Positions 17,301-26,892 of a stretch of DNA of 46,173 bases are shown here, one piece after another; position 1 is the stretch's first letter; the number at the start of each line of letters is the position of its first letter. Origin of the DNA: Alphaproteobacteria bacterium (lineage in GTDB: Bacteria; Pseudomonadota; Alphaproteobacteria; Micropepsales; Micropepsaceae); NCBI GenBank assembly GCA_013389115.1, contig JACADY010000076.1:1-46173 (forward strand). Direction: 5' to 3'. Made by a program: the position numbers and the translations under genes. The notes beneath the pieces were generated by a model. The model did not search any database, was not told the origin of the DNA, and saw only the letters and a program-made list of their open reading frames with translations.

Positions 17301-18106
17301 CAGAAATCCTTGAAATCCCCGCCCCGCCCTTTGCCGGAGGCAAACCGCGCCGCGCCGGCAAGCGATTCGCCCGACATCAGCGTTTCCTTGCCGAGCCGGA
17401 ACTCTTCGGCCATCGCGGCGTCATACGCCAAATCCCATTGCCGGTAAGCAGACAATCGGTCACGCCTGAGACAGCCTTGCGGAAACCGCGCGATCTCGAG
17501 CGCCAGCGCCTCGGCCGCCGCCCGTGCCTCGCCCTTGGGGACGACGCGGTTGGCAAGCCCCATGCTCAGCGCCTCCGCCGCATCGACCGGCCGGCCAGTC
17601 AAGATAAGATCGAGCGCCCGGCTCATGCCGATGAGGCGCGGCAGCCGCACGGTGCCCCCATCGATGAGCGGCACCCCCCAGCGCCGGCAGTAAACGCCCA
17701 TGACCGCCCCCTCCTCCATCACGCGCAGATCGCACCAGAGCGCAAGCTCAAGCCCGCCCGCGACCGCCGGGCCGGCAATGGCGGCGATCACGGGTTTGGA
17801 CAGGAGCATCCGGCTTGGCCCCATGGGTCCGTCATCCGCGAGGGGGTTGAAGGCTTCGCCCGTCGCCGGATCGGCGATGCGGTTGCCCCGCCCCTCCGCC
17901 ACGCCCTTGAGGTCCGCCCCCGCGCAGAAGGCGCCGCCCGCCCCCGTCAGCACCGCGACAAGCGCGCTCTCGTCCCGCTCGAAGGCGAGGAAGGCGGCGC
18001 AAAGCTCATCGGCCGTCGGCCGGTCGACAGCATTGCGCGCCTGCGGACGGTTGATGGTGATGATCCTGACGGGGCCATTGGTTTCGGCCATAACGAGCGC
18101 AGTCAT
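17300..18106 (-). CDS. Crotonase/enoyl-CoA hydratase family protein lacking one catalytic Glu
   Basis: The 268-residue product is a crotonase-fold protein: INRPQARNAVDRPT, the oxyanion-hole GAFCAGADLKGVAEG, GPAVAGGLELALWCD, and IDGGTVRLPRLIG. The Glu equivalent to Glu144 of mitochondrial hydratase is present (GGLELA). By my alignment the Glu164 position falls in the VYCRRWGVP stretch and is Cys. Hydration of enoyl-CoA by the usual mechanism is therefore doubtful. It may be another crotonase activity. Its stop overlaps the ccmA start, so it is probably the first gene of the ccm transcript. Confidence 0.9.
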   Translation of the reverse strand: MTALVMAETNGPVRIITINRPQARNAVDRPTADELCAAFLAFERDESALVAVLTGAGGAFCAGADLKGVAEGRGNRIADPATGEAFNPLADDGPMGPSRMLLSKPVIAAIAGPAVAGGLELALWCDLRVMEEGAVMGVYCRRWGVPLIDGGTVRLPRLIGMSRALDLILTGRPVDAAEALSMGLANRVVPKGEARAAAEALALEIARFPQGCLRRDRLSAYRQWDLAYDAAMAEEFRLGKETLMSGESLAGAARFASGKGRGGDFKDF

Positions 18107-18424
18107 GAAGCGCCTCCCATGGGTTTTGAGCGAGCATGGCGGCGCCCGTCGCGAACTTGCAACCGGAAACGCTCGGTGTGAGCAGCGGACTCATCACCCG
18201 TCATGGTCCGCGAAAGCGGGCCCTCCCCTTTTCACAGGCGACTCACCCTTCGAGGCCGCGAAGGGCGAGGGGACCCATACGCCGCTCAAATTTTTCGGTT
18301 GCGTATGTCTGTCGCTTGAAGCCGCGCTGATTCTGCGTCACTTGAAGAGGATCAATCCCGGTATGCCCGCGCGCGGCGAATCCTCAATCTCATAATCGCC
18401 CGCCGTCAGAAGGATCGCACCCCT
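18107..18424. other. Divergent intergenic region with two palindromic repeats
   Basis: This 318-bp gap separates the crotonase/ccm unit (minus) from acnA (plus) and must hold both promoters. I could not pick convincing -35/-10 boxes. A type A palindrome is at 18200-18224 (one arm imperfect), and a type C hairpin with arms 18242-18252 and 18259-18269 and one mismatch follows. No open frame here looks like a gene. Confidence 0.6.
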
Positions 18425-21130
18425 GTGACCGCCATCACCTCCCTCGACAGCTTCAAATGCAGAAAGACCCTGAAGGTCGGCCTGAAGTCCTATGTCTATT
18501 TCTCGCTGGCCGCGGCCGAGAAGAACGGCCTTGACGGCATCTCCCGCCTGCCGGTCTCGATGAAGGTTTTGCTCGAAAATCTGCTGCGCTTCGAGAATGG
18601 CACGACCGTCACGGCGGACGACATCAAGGCGATTGCCAAGTGGCTGAAAAAGAAATCCTCTGACCGCGAGATCGCCTTTCGCCCCGCCCGCGTGCTGATG
18701 CAGGATTTCACGGGCGTTCCCGCTGTCGTCGACCTCGCCGCCATGCGCAACGCGATGGACAAACTGGGCGGCGACCCCAAGAAGATCAATCCGCTCGCGC
18801 CCGTCGACCTCGTCATCGATCACTCGGTCATGGTCGATTTTTTCGGCGGCAAGGACGCCTTCAAGAAGAATGTCGCCGTCGAGTATGAGCGCAATGCCGA
18901 GCGTTATGAGTTCCTGCGCTGGGGGCAGGACGCCTTCGACAGCTTCCGCGTCGTGCCGCCCGGCACCGGCATCTGCCACCAGGTGAACCTCGAATACCTG
19001 GCGCAGACCGTCTGGACCGCAAAGGCGATGACGAAAAAGGGCATGGTCGAGGTCGCCTATCCCGACACGCTCGTCGGCACCGACAGCCATACGACCATGG
19101 TCAACGGCCTTTCGGTTCTCGGCTGGGGCGTGGGCGGCATCGAGGCCGAAGCCGCCATGCTGGGCCAACCCATTTCGATGCTCATCCCCGAAGTGATCGG
19201 CTTCAGGCTGACGGGCACGCTGAAGGAAGGCGTGACCGCGACCGATCTCGTCCTCACCGTCACGCAGATGCTGCGCAAGAAGGGCGTCGTCGGCAAGTTC
19301 GTGGAGTTTTACGGCCCCGGGCTTCAGGGCATGACGCTTGAAGACCGCGCCACCATCGCCAACATGGCACCCGAATATGGCGCGACCTGCGGCTTCTTCC
19401 CCATTGATGAGGAGACGCTGCGCTATCTGAAGGCGACGGGCCGCAAGCCCGTCCGCGTGGCCCTCGTTGAGAAATATGCCAAGGCACAAGGGCTCTGGCG
19501 CGACCCCAAGAGCGACCCCGTCTTCACCGACACGATTTCGCTCGACCTTGGCGAAGTGGAATCAAGCCTTGCCGGTCCCAAGCGCCCACAGGACCGCGTG
19601 CCGCTCGCCGGCGCGGCCGAGGCCTTCAAGACCGCCCTCACCAATGATTTCAAGGTGACAACCAGCCTTGATGCCCGCGTGCCGGTTGCGGGCCGCGACT
19701 TCTCGCTTGGCCATGGCGACATCGTCATTGCCGCCATCACCTCCTGCACCAACACCTCGAACCCGAGCGTCATGATGGGCGCCGGCCTCCTCGCCCGCAA
19801 TGCGGTGAAGCTGGGCCTCACCGTCAAGCCCTGGGTCAAGACCTCGCTCGCCCCCGGCAGCCAGGTTGTGACGGAGTATCTGGCGAAATCGGGCCTTCAG
19901 AAGGACCTCGACAAGCTGGGCTTCAACCTCGTTGGCTATGGCTGCACGACCTGCATCGGCAATTCAGGTCCGCTGGCCGATGACATTTCGGAGGCGATCA
20001 TCAAGGGCGACCTCGTCGTCGCGGCCGCGCTTTCCGGCAACCGCAATTTCGAGGGCCGCGTCAATCCGCTGACCCGCGCCAATTTTCTCGCCTCGCCCAT
20101 GCTCTGTGTCGCCTATGCGCTTGCCGGCACGATGGCGATAGACCTTGTCAAGGATCCCATCGGCGCTGACAAGAAGGGCAAGCCGGTCTATCTGAAGGAC
20201 ATCTGGCCAAGCTCGGCCGAGATTGCCGCGACGATCCGCAAGACCATCTCGGCAAAGATGTTCCGCGACCGTTACGGCGATGTGTTCAAGGGCGATGCCA
20301 ACTGGCGCAAGATCAAGGTCAAGGGCGGCTCGCTCACCTATTCCTGGAACCCCGGTTCGACCTATGTGCAGAACCCGCCTTATTTTGAGGGCATGACGCA
20401 GGAACCCAAGCCCGTCGCCGATATCGAGGGTGCGCGCGTCCTTGGTCTCTTTGGCGATTCGATCACGACCGACCACATCTCGCCCGCCGGCAACATCAAG
20501 GCGACGAGCCCGGACGGCCAATATTTGAGCGAGCGCCAGGTGCGTGAGACCGACTTCAATTCCTATGGTGCGCGCCGCGGCAATCACGAAGTCATGATGC
20601 GCGGCACCTTTGCCAATATCCGCATCAGAAACGAGATGATGGGCGGCAAGGAGGGCGGCAACACGATCCACTATCCATCGGGCGAGGCGATGCCGATCTA
20701 TGACGCGGCGATGCGCTATGCCCGCGACGGCGTGCCCTTGGTGATCTTTGCGGGCAAGGAATATGGCACGGGGTCCTCGCGCGACTGGGCGGCGAAGGGC
20801 ACCAACCTCCTCGGCGTCCGCGCCGTTGTGGCCGAGAGCTTTGAGCGCATCCACCGCTCCAATCTCGTCGGCATGGGCATCCTGCCGCTTCAGTTTGAGG
20901 CCGGAACGGATCGCAAGACCTTGGGCCTCAAGGGCGATGAGGTCATCGCAATCGGCGGCCTTGGCAAGCTCAAGCCCAAGATGCAGATGTCGGCCATGAT
21001 CACCTATGGTGACGGCCGCATGGTCGAGCTGCCGCTTCTCTGCCGGATCGATACGCTCGATGAGATCCAGTACTTCAACAATGGCGGCATCCTGCACTAT
21101 GTCCTGCGCAACCTGTTAAAGGCAGCGTGA
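18425..21130 (+). CDS. acnA: Aconitate hydratase A
   Basis: AcnA isomerises citrate and isocitrate in the TCA cycle using a [4Fe-4S] cluster. The product has 901 residues, the family length. Cluster ligands appear in [11 protein letters not shown] and [10 protein letters not shown]. The substrate motifs VGTDSHTTM and [17 protein letters not shown] are intact. The start is a GTG at 18425 ([15 protein letters not shown]). It is followed by palindromic repeats and the DUF1223 gene, the usual alphaproteobacterial neighbourhood. Confidence 0.97.
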   Translation: MTAITSLDSFKCRKTLKVGLKSYVYFSLAAAEKNGLDGISRLPVSMKVLLENLLRFENGTTVTADDIKAIAKWLKKKSSDREIAFRPARVLMQDFTGVPAVVDLAAMRNAMDKLGGDPKKINPLAPVDLVIDHSVMVDFFGGKDAFKKNVAVEYERNAERYEFLRWGQDAFDSFRVVPPGTGICHQVNLEYLAQTVWTAKAMTKKGMVEVAYPDTLVGTDSHTTMVNGLSVLGWGVGGIEAEAAMLGQPISMLIPEVIGFRLTGTLKEGVTATDLVLTVTQMLRKKGVVGKFVEFYGPGLQGMTLEDRATIANMAPEYGATCGFFPIDEETLRYLKATGRKPVRVALVEKYAKAQGLWRDPKSDPVFTDTISLDLGEVESSLAGPKRPQDRVPLAGAAEAFKTALTNDFKVTTSLDARVPVAGRDFSLGHGDIVIAAITSCTNTSNPSVMMGAGLLARNAVKLGLTVKPWVKTSLAPGSQVVTEYLAKSGLQKDLDKLGFNLVGYGCTTCIGNSGPLADDISEAIIKGDLVVAAALSGNRNFEGRVNPLTRANFLASPMLCVAYALAGTMAIDLVKDPIGADKKGKPVYLKDIWPSSAEIAATIRKTISAKMFRDRYGDVFKGDANWRKIKVKGGSLTYSWNPGSTYVQNPPYFEGMTQEPKPVADIEGARVLGLFGDSITTDHISPAGNIKATSPDGQYLSERQVRETDFNSYGARRGNHEVMMRGTFANIRIRNEMMGGKEGGNTIHYPSGEAMPIYDAAMRYARDGVPLVIFAGKEYGTGSSRDWAAKGTNLLGVRAVVAESFERIHRSNLVGMGILPLQFEAGTDRKTLGLKGDEVIAIGGLGKLKPKMQMSAMITYGDGRMVELPLLCRIDTLDEIQYFNNGGILHYVLRNLLKAA

Positions 21131-21145
21131 AGACGGTCAGTACCG

Positions 21146-21265
21146 GTGATGGCCCGCGAAGGCGGGCCTTGACCGATGAATTCCCTGAATTGTCATGGCC
21201 CGCGAAAGCGGGCCATCGATCTTCGCATCGGTCCCTGGATGGCGCGGTCAAGCCGGGCCATGACA
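21146..21265. repeat. Cluster of three type A palindromes after acnA
   Basis: Three copies lie close together: 21146-21172 (ATGGCCCGCGAAGGCGGGCC), 21191-21219 (GTCATGGCCCGCGAAAGCGG), and an inverted, diverged copy at 21238-21265 ending in GGGCCATGAC. They fill most of the 263-bp acnA-DUF1223 gap. A short open frame across them (WPAKAGH-type residues) is translated repeat, not a gene. Confidence 0.75.
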
Positions 21266-21393
21266 GAATGGAAGCTCTGATGCCCCAGCTCCGCGCAAGC
21301 ACGCGGGGTTTCGGGGAGCGATTCACCTCTTGGCCACCTCCCTCACCTTGAAGTGACTTTAACGAGACGGCCGGTCCCCGCTAGATTGCCCTC

Positions 21394-22140
21394 ATGCACC
21401 GCAAATTCCTCACCGGCCTTCTGGCCGCCGCCGCATTGAGCCTCCCTGCCCCCGCCGCCGTTGCGGGCGACCCGCCTGTTGTCGTTGAGCTGTTCACAAG
21501 CCAGGGCTGTTCATCCTGTCCGCCCGCCGACGCGCTGATTGGGGAACTGGCGATGTCGGGCGGCATCATCGCGCTCAGCTATCACGTGGATATCTGGGAC
21601 ACCGAAGCCTTCCGCGATCCGCTCTCCAATCCCGAATTCACCCTGCGCCAGCGCGATTATCAAAAGCGCCTGGGCGCGGGTTATGTGTTCACGCCCCAGG
21701 CCATGATCAACGGCCGCACCAGCCTTGTCGCCAGCCGCAAGAGCGAGATGATGGCGGCGATCGCGCAGGGCCGCGCCGATCTGGCCGCCGGGCCTTCGCT
21801 CGACCTTACGCTCGAGGGCGAGAACTTGACGCTGAGGATCGGCGCTGCCGGACCCGGACAGACGGGCGCCGCCAAGGTCTGGCTTTTGCGCATTCTGAGC
21901 GCAACCACGGTGGACATTGCGGGCGGCGAGAACAAGGGCCGGACCATCACCTATGCCCATGTCGTGCGCGAGATGGCGCCCTGGGGCGATTGGACGGGCG
22001 CCGAGATGACGCTGACCGCACCGCGCAAGGGCAGCGTCGATGGCCCCATCGATACCTATGCCGTGCTGCTTCAGGATGGCAGCGATGGCCCCATCCATGG
22101 CGCCGCGCTGTTGCGCATGACGGCGACGGCCGGCAACTGA
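21394..22140 (+). CDS. Secreted DUF1223 (thioredoxin-like) protein
   Basis: The 248-residue product has a signal peptide (about 1-25, ending PAAVAGDP). A thioredoxin-like domain opens with VVVELFTSQGCSSCPPADALI, giving a CSSC redox-type pair (Cys39, Cys42). SYHVDIWDTEAFRDP and TPQAMINGR are typical of DUF1223. The function is not established; a periplasmic thiol role is an inference from the fold. It follows acnA, as in many alphaproteobacteria, but has its own spacer. It converges with the DUF4340 gene 8 bp away. Confidence 0.9.
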   Translation: MHRKFLTGLLAAAALSLPAPAAVAGDPPVVVELFTSQGCSSCPPADALIGELAMSGGIIALSYHVDIWDTEAFRDPLSNPEFTLRQRDYQKRLGAGYVFTPQAMINGRTSLVASRKSEMMAAIAQGRADLAAGPSLDLTLEGENLTLRIGAAGPGQTGAAKVWLLRILSATTVDIAGGENKGRTITYAHVVREMAPWGDWTGAEMTLTAPRKGSVDGPIDTYAVLLQDGSDGPIHGAALLRMTATAGN

Positions 22141-22148
22141 AGGCCGCG

Positions 22149-23306
22149 CTAAGGCTGCGCCGGCACGGGAGTGAGGCCCGGCGCCGCGGGCGCCTCGCCC
22201 TCGGGCTGCGCGGGCAGCAGAAGTGTATCGAACGCCGTCTGCAACAATTCGCCCTTGTAGCGCGGCAGTCTATAGGCCCAGCCCGCGACGCGCGCGTTGA
22301 TCGCCTTGGCCTCGCCCACCGCATCCGGCGCGGCTTCGCCTTCGGCGGGTACGGGCGCGCCTTCCGCCGGCGGGACCGCTTCGCCGATGGCATTGAAATT
22401 GGCCCAATACCCTTCGCCGTTCGACATCACGCTGACGATGACGGTGAGGCCATCGAAGGTCGTGAATGCCGCGCGCGAGGCCTTGGCGAAATCCTCCGGC
22501 TTGAACGCCATGACATCATCGAAGGTGATGCCCTCGAGCGCGCCGGCGATGCCGCTGAGCACATTGCCAGCCAGCGGCTGGCGCCCCTCCGGCACCGCGC
22601 TGAGCGTGAAGTCGCGGTCTTCCTTTTTCGCACGTGAAAGCGTGTAGGAAGCCCCCTCGGGCGGCGCGATATCGGCGCTTTTGATCCGCTCACGAGGCAT
22701 GGCGAACAGCGTCTTGTCCAGCCACGCCGCCTGATCCGTCTGCAGCGTCAGGAATCCGCGCGCGAGCCAGGTCTGATCCTCGCCCTTGCGCCGCACATAG
22801 AGCGTGCCGAGCGAGCCCACCGAGGGCACGTCCTGAACCTTGCCCGCAACGAGCGCGGCGAGTTCCGTGCCCGCGCCGTCGAGCAGCGTCAGCACGACGG
22901 CCTTTCCGCCCTCTTCCGGCATGACGAGGTCGAGCGCCTCGTGCCAGTCATAGCGGGCTGTTTTTTGCTCGGCGAGTTCAAGCTCCGCCATGCCGTTGAT
23001 CGCCCGATTGACCTGTTCGAACTCGGCCGGATAGCCGCCTTTGCCGGGCAGGCGCCAGGTCCCGTCGGGATCGCGCACCGCTTCGAACTTTCCCTTTTGG
23101 GATTCGATCACGATCTTGGCGACCGTGTTCACCTGGGATTTGAGCGCGGGGAATACGGGCACGGGGTCGAAGCCGGGCGAGACTTCCTGTGCGCGAAGGA
23201 TGAGCGCGGCGATGGCAAGAGCAACCATCACCGCCGTAGCGACGGCGAGGATGAAGAGGTCCCTGAGGCGCTTGTCGCGCAAGGGAGGAGCGATATCTGC
23301 GGCCAT
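22149..23306 (-). CDS. DUF4340-family protein of the GldG-like ABC operon
   Basis: The product of about 385 residues has one N-terminal membrane helix (LFILAVATAVMVALAIAALIL). A periplasmic region follows, with repeated beta-rich modules (AKIVIESQKGKFEAVRDPDGTWRL; LYVRRKGEDQTWLARG), and then an Ala/Pro/Glu-rich stretch and a C-terminal segment AGWAYRLPRYKGELLQ. These match DUF4340, which occurs with GldG-type transporters. I prefer the ATG at 23306, preceded by AGGAG, over the GTG at 23321 that overlaps the gldG-like stop. It is the last gene of the four-gene operon. Confidence 0.88.
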   Translation of the reverse strand: MAADIAPPLRDKRLRDLFILAVATAVMVALAIAALILRAQEVSPGFDPVPVFPALKSQVNTVAKIVIESQKGKFEAVRDPDGTWRLPGKGGYPAEFEQVNRAINGMAELELAEQKTARYDWHEALDLVMPEEGGKAVVLTLLDGAGTELAALVAGKVQDVPSVGSLGTLYVRRKGEDQTWLARGFLTLQTDQAAWLDKTLFAMPRERIKSADIAPPEGASYTLSRAKKEDRDFTLSAVPEGRQPLAGNVLSGIAGALEGITFDDVMAFKPEDFAKASRAAFTTFDGLTVIVSVMSNGEGYWANFNAIGEAVPPAEGAPVPAEGEAAPDAVGEAKAINARVAGWAYRLPRYKGELLQTAFDTLLLPAQPEGEAPAAPGLTPVPAQP

Positions 23307-23317
23307 GGCGCGTCTCC

Positions 23318-25291
23318 TCACGTACCGGTGCGCGCGGCCCGCGCGCGGCGCGCCGCGGCGCGCCAGGCGGCAAGGGCAAGCGCGATTCCAAGAACCGTCA
23401 CCGGCATGAGCACGATGTTGACGAGCTGCAATGCGGTATCCAGGCGGTCTATATCGCGCCGCAGATTTCTCTGCACCTCGCGCAAACCCTTGCGCGTCTC
23501 GACGATTTCACCGCGGAAGCGCTCGATTTCGGCCTCTTGCTCAGGGCTGAGCACGCCTTGCTGACCGCCGGGCTGCGCGGCGCGCTGCAGCTCATCGAGG
23601 CGGCGCTGTGTGTCTTCGAGACGGCGCTCCAACTCCTTCTGCTCGGCAAGGAACCGTGCCTCGGCCTTCGCCCGGAGCGCGTTGACGGCCGTGAATGGGC
23701 GCAGCGAGCTTTGCCGTGCGCGCAAGGAGATGAGCGCATTGGAGCCGAGCATGTTTTCCGCCGCGTTGATGATCATCGCGCCATTGCCCGAGGTCGGCAC
23801 GGCGACGCGCTCACCCATGAACTCGCGCGCCTCGACCCAGAACTTGTCCTGGAAGAGGTCTGAATCAGCGACGATGAGGATGTTGACCGGGCCCTTCGAC
23901 TGGGCAAGGTGTTCGGCCGGCTTGTCGGACGCGGCGCCTTCTGGCTTTTCCGCTTCGGGATTCTCAAGCTCCCCCGGCCCGCCTTCTTCTGCATCGCCGG
24001 GCTTGGCCTCTTTCGGGGGTCCGTCCGGGAATGCGGATTTGACCGGTCCCGAGACGCGCGCCGCGAACACATATTTCTCGCCCGTCGGCATGAACCGCGC
24101 GAGCAGCGAGGCGGGATCCGAATCGGCCTGCGCCTCCTCCACCGAAATCTCGGTCGCATCCTCGCTGGAGGTGATGAGCGGCGTGAACTGCGTCGTCGCG
24201 CCCTCGATCGGCCGCAGCGCGCCCGGCGTCGCAAGGCTGATCGCATCGAGCGCTGAGGTGACGAGATCGTCCTTGGCAAGGTCTGACTTTTGCAAGCTCA
24301 GCCACAGCACATAGTCGGCCGCCTGCCCCGCGCGGCCATATTGCACGCGCCGCGCCCGGCCACGATCGGCGACGATGATATGGGGATCATAGGAAACGCC
24401 CCAGGACTTGAACAGTTCGGGCAGGTCGGAGGTGATTGTCGCGCCTTGCAGCGGCTCGCCCGTCGACCCCGGGATCTGGCTCATTTCCGACATGGGATCG
24501 ACATAGACGATCACCCGCCCGCCCTTCATCACGAACTGGTCGATGGCATAGAGCGTCTTTTGATCCAGCGTCTTTGGGTGCGCGATCATCAGCGCACTGA
24601 CATTGTCCGGCACTGTGTCGAATTTCTGCTCCAGGAACTCGATCTCGAAACTGTTCACAAGCTCGTAATAGATCATGAAGGGCTGCGACTGGCCCTGCAT
24701 TGCGGCCATGAGTCCGCCCGGCCCCGTATCGAGCGGCAGATTGGTGACAAGGCCGAGCACCGGCTTCTTTCGCTCATTGAGCCGCGCGATCATGGAGGTG
24801 AGATCATATTCGAGGAATTCCTCGCGGCTTTGATCGAAGAAGCCGATTACCTCCTTGCCATCGACGGTATTCGTGGCGACGAGCCCGAAATAGATGGTCT
24901 GCCCGTCTTCGGTGGGGCCGGGCTTGATACCGAGCGCGACCGCCCGGTCCTCGTCTTCCGAGAAGGGCTCAGGATCGCTTTCCTCCACGATCAGCTTGCC
25001 GCCCGACAATGCTTGATATTCTCCGATCAGGTCCCGCACACGCTCGGCATAGGACCGGATGGTGGGATAGCTTGCCGCCACCTTGCTGGAGAAGAAGAAG
25101 CGCAGCGTGATCGGCTCCTCGAGCGAGAAGAGGATTTCCCGCGTCCCGTCCGCAAGTGTGTAGAGCTGGTTGTCGGTGAGGTCGAGCCGCGCGGCCCGAA
25201 AGAACACGGTCGACGCGATGTTGAGCGCAAGGAAGAAGATCGCCGCAAGGACGAGCGCGAGAATGGCGATCAAGCGCCGGTCGAGCGTCAT
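23318..25291 (-). CDS. GldG-like ABC-system auxiliary protein
   Basis: The 657-residue product has an N-terminal helix (IAILALVLAAIFFLALNIAST) and the GldG signature of a short extracytoplasmic start (RLDLTDNQLYTLADGTREIL). An IFT52/ThuA-like region contains KGGRVIVYVDPMSEM and NILIVADSDLFQD. A low-complexity Pro/Glu/Lys insert (about 425-465), a coiled coil (about 555-625) and a C-terminal helix (about 630-650) follow. In Bacteroidetes GldG acts with GldA and GldF. In proteobacteria the substrate is unknown. The permease stop lies 4 bp upstream. Confidence 0.9.
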   Translation of the reverse strand: MTLDRRLIAILALVLAAIFFLALNIASTVFFRAARLDLTDNQLYTLADGTREILFSLEEPITLRFFFSSKVAASYPTIRSYAERVRDLIGEYQALSGGKLIVEESDPEPFSEDEDRAVALGIKPGPTEDGQTIYFGLVATNTVDGKEVIGFFDQSREEFLEYDLTSMIARLNERKKPVLGLVTNLPLDTGPGGLMAAMQGQSQPFMIYYELVNSFEIEFLEQKFDTVPDNVSALMIAHPKTLDQKTLYAIDQFVMKGGRVIVYVDPMSEMSQIPGSTGEPLQGATITSDLPELFKSWGVSYDPHIIVADRGRARRVQYGRAGQAADYVLWLSLQKSDLAKDDLVTSALDAISLATPGALRPIEGATTQFTPLITSSEDATEISVEEAQADSDPASLLARFMPTGEKYVFAARVSGPVKSAFPDGPPKEAKPGDAEEGGPGELENPEAEKPEGAASDKPAEHLAQSKGPVNILIVADSDLFQDKFWVEAREFMGERVAVPTSGNGAMIINAAENMLGSNALISLRARQSSLRPFTAVNALRAKAEARFLAEQKELERRLEDTQRRLDELQRAAQPGGQQGVLSPEQEAEIERFRGEIVETRKGLREVQRNLRRDIDRLDTALQLVNIVLMPVTVLGIALALAAWRAAARRARAARTGT

Positions 25292-25295
25292 GGGC

Positions 25296-26027
25296 TTACG
25301 CCTTCTTAAGGTCGATGAGGATGGCGGTCGCGAACAGGAACAACCCGATCAGCGAGCCGAAGAAGATGATGTCGCGCAGATCGATGACGCCGGCCATGAT
25401 CGCGGCGAAATGGGTGAGGAAGCTGAACGAGGAGATCGCGTTGACGAGCGTCAGCGGCGCGATCGCCTGCACGAAATTGATGACGAGCGGCGTGCCTGCG
25501 ACCGTGAAGAGAAAGCAGACGACGACGCTGACGACGAAGGCGATCACCTGGCTGTTGGTCGCCGCCGACAGGCATGAGCCGATGGCGAGATACGCACCCG
25601 CCATCAGGAAGCTGCCGATATAGCTGGCAAGGATGACGCCGTTGTCGGGATCGCCCAGATAGTTGACCGTGATCCAGATGGGAAAGGTGAGGAGAAGCGC
25701 GATGCCGGAAAAGGCCCAGGCCGCCAGATACTTCCCCACGACCGCCGCCCACAGCGGAATGGGCAGCGTCATCAGCAATTCAAGCGTCCCGCCCTTGCGC
25801 TCTTCGGCCCACAGCCGCATCGAGATCGCCGGGATGAGGAAGAGATAGAGCCAGGGATGGAACGAGAAGAAGGGGAACAGGCTCGCCTGCTCGGATCCGA
25901 AGAAATTGCCGAGATAGAACGTGAACACGCCCATCGCGAAGAGGAAGATCACGATGAACACATAGGCGAGCGGTGTGGAGAAATAGCCGGTGAACTCCCG
26001 CTTGAAGACGGCAAGCATGGCGCGCAT
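25296..26027 (-). CDS. ABC-2 type permease (GldF-like)
   Basis: The 243-residue product has six hydrophobic helices, a short N-terminal MRAMLAVFKREFTGYFSTPLAY characteristic of GldF/NosY-type permeases, and the cytoplasmic loop MRLWAEERKGGTLELLMTLPI. Its ATG overlaps the ATPase stop (TGATG). It should form the membrane channel of the transporter with the ATPase at 26027-26806 and the GldG-like partner. Confidence 0.93.
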   Translation of the reverse strand: MRAMLAVFKREFTGYFSTPLAYVFIVIFLFAMGVFTFYLGNFFGSEQASLFPFFSFHPWLYLFLIPAISMRLWAEERKGGTLELLMTLPIPLWAAVVGKYLAAWAFSGIALLLTFPIWITVNYLGDPDNGVILASYIGSFLMAGAYLAIGSCLSAATNSQVIAFVVSVVVCFLFTVAGTPLVINFVQAIAPLTLVNAISSFSFLTHFAAIMAGVIDLRDIIFFGSLIGLFLFATAILIDLKKA

Positions 26028-26806
26028 CAGACGGGCTCCTTGCTGACATCCGAAGTCGTCAGATCACGGAAGATTGCATCGAGCCGGTGCGTCTCGGCAA
26101 CGATGAGCCGCGTTTCATCCGTACGCCCTTGCGCGACGGTGAAGCGCACTTCTCTGCCCACGATCGGCCCGTCCGCGACGACGGCACCCTTGTTGATGAT
26201 GACGGCGCGCGTGCAGATCGCCTCGACCTCTTCAAGGATATGGGTCGAGACGATGATCGCCTTTTGCGGCGCCATGGCCTTGATGAGCTGCCGCACGGTG
26301 AATTTCTGGTTGGGGTCGAGCCCATCCGTCGGCTCATCCATGATGAGCACCGGGGGATCGTGCAGGATCGCCTGGGCAAGGCCGACGCGGCGCTTGAAAC
26401 CCTTTGAGAGGGTGTCGATGGGCTGCTCGAGCACGCCCTCAAGTTCGGTGCGCCGGACGGCCGAGGCGATGGCGCTGGCGCGCGCCTGCGCGTCGAGCCC
26501 GCGCACATCGGCAATGAAGGATAGGAACTGCGCGGGCGTCATGTCGCCATAGGCGGGCGCGCCTTCGGGCAGATAGCCGATGAGCCTTTGCGCCGCGAGC
26601 GTATCGGCCGCGAGATCGAACCCGCCCACTCTCACCGCGCCCGCGGTTGGCGCGAGAAACCCGGTGATCATCTTCATGGTGGTGGATTTGCCCGCGCCAT
26701 TAGGGCCAAGGAACCCCAGCACCTCGCCCTTTTGCACCTGCAGCGAGATGCCGTTCACGGCCGTGAAGGGCCCGAATTTTTTGACGAGGCCAGCGATCTC
26801 GATCAT
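26027..26806 (-). CDS. ABC transporter ATP-binding protein (GldA-like)
   Basis: The 259-residue ATPase shows Walker A GPNGAGKSTTM (about 34-44), signature DTLSKGFKRRVGLAQA, Walker B LIMDEPTDGLDPNQ and the switch STHILEE. The start MIEIAGLVKKFGPF at 26806 is chosen over an upstream ATG at 26896 that would overlap the acetyltransferase gene. The signature has SKGFKRR rather than the classic SGGQ, as is common in this class of exporters. It is the first gene of the four-gene cluster. Confidence 0.93.
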   Translation of the reverse strand: MIEIAGLVKKFGPFTAVNGISLQVQKGEVLGFLGPNGAGKSTTMKMITGFLAPTAGAVRVGGFDLAADTLAAQRLIGYLPEGAPAYGDMTPAQFLSFIADVRGLDAQARASAIASAVRRTELEGVLEQPIDTLSKGFKRRVGLAQAILHDPPVLIMDEPTDGLDPNQKFTVRQLIKAMAPQKAIIVSTHILEEVEAICTRAVIINKGAVVADGPIVGREVRFTVAQGRTDETRLIVAETHRLDAIFRDLTTSDVSKEPV

Positions 26807-26892
26807 GGGTTTGGGCGCGTGCGTGGGAGGGGATGCTGCGGACTTGCGGCCGCTTGGTTTACGGGAAGCGGCAAGGAGAGGCAAGGGAGGCG

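Noticed and set aside
18338..19489. 383-codon minus-strand frame opposite acnA
   Set aside because: It is an antisense shadow of aconitase, with no domain recognised.
21127..21351. 74-codon frame after acnA
   Set aside because: Most of it translates type A palindromes (WPAKAGH-type residues), which is typical of repeat DNA rather than a gene.
24290..25309. 339-codon plus-strand frame opposite the GldG-like gene
   Set aside because: No motif; the opposite strand encodes a coherent GldG-like protein in a tight operon.
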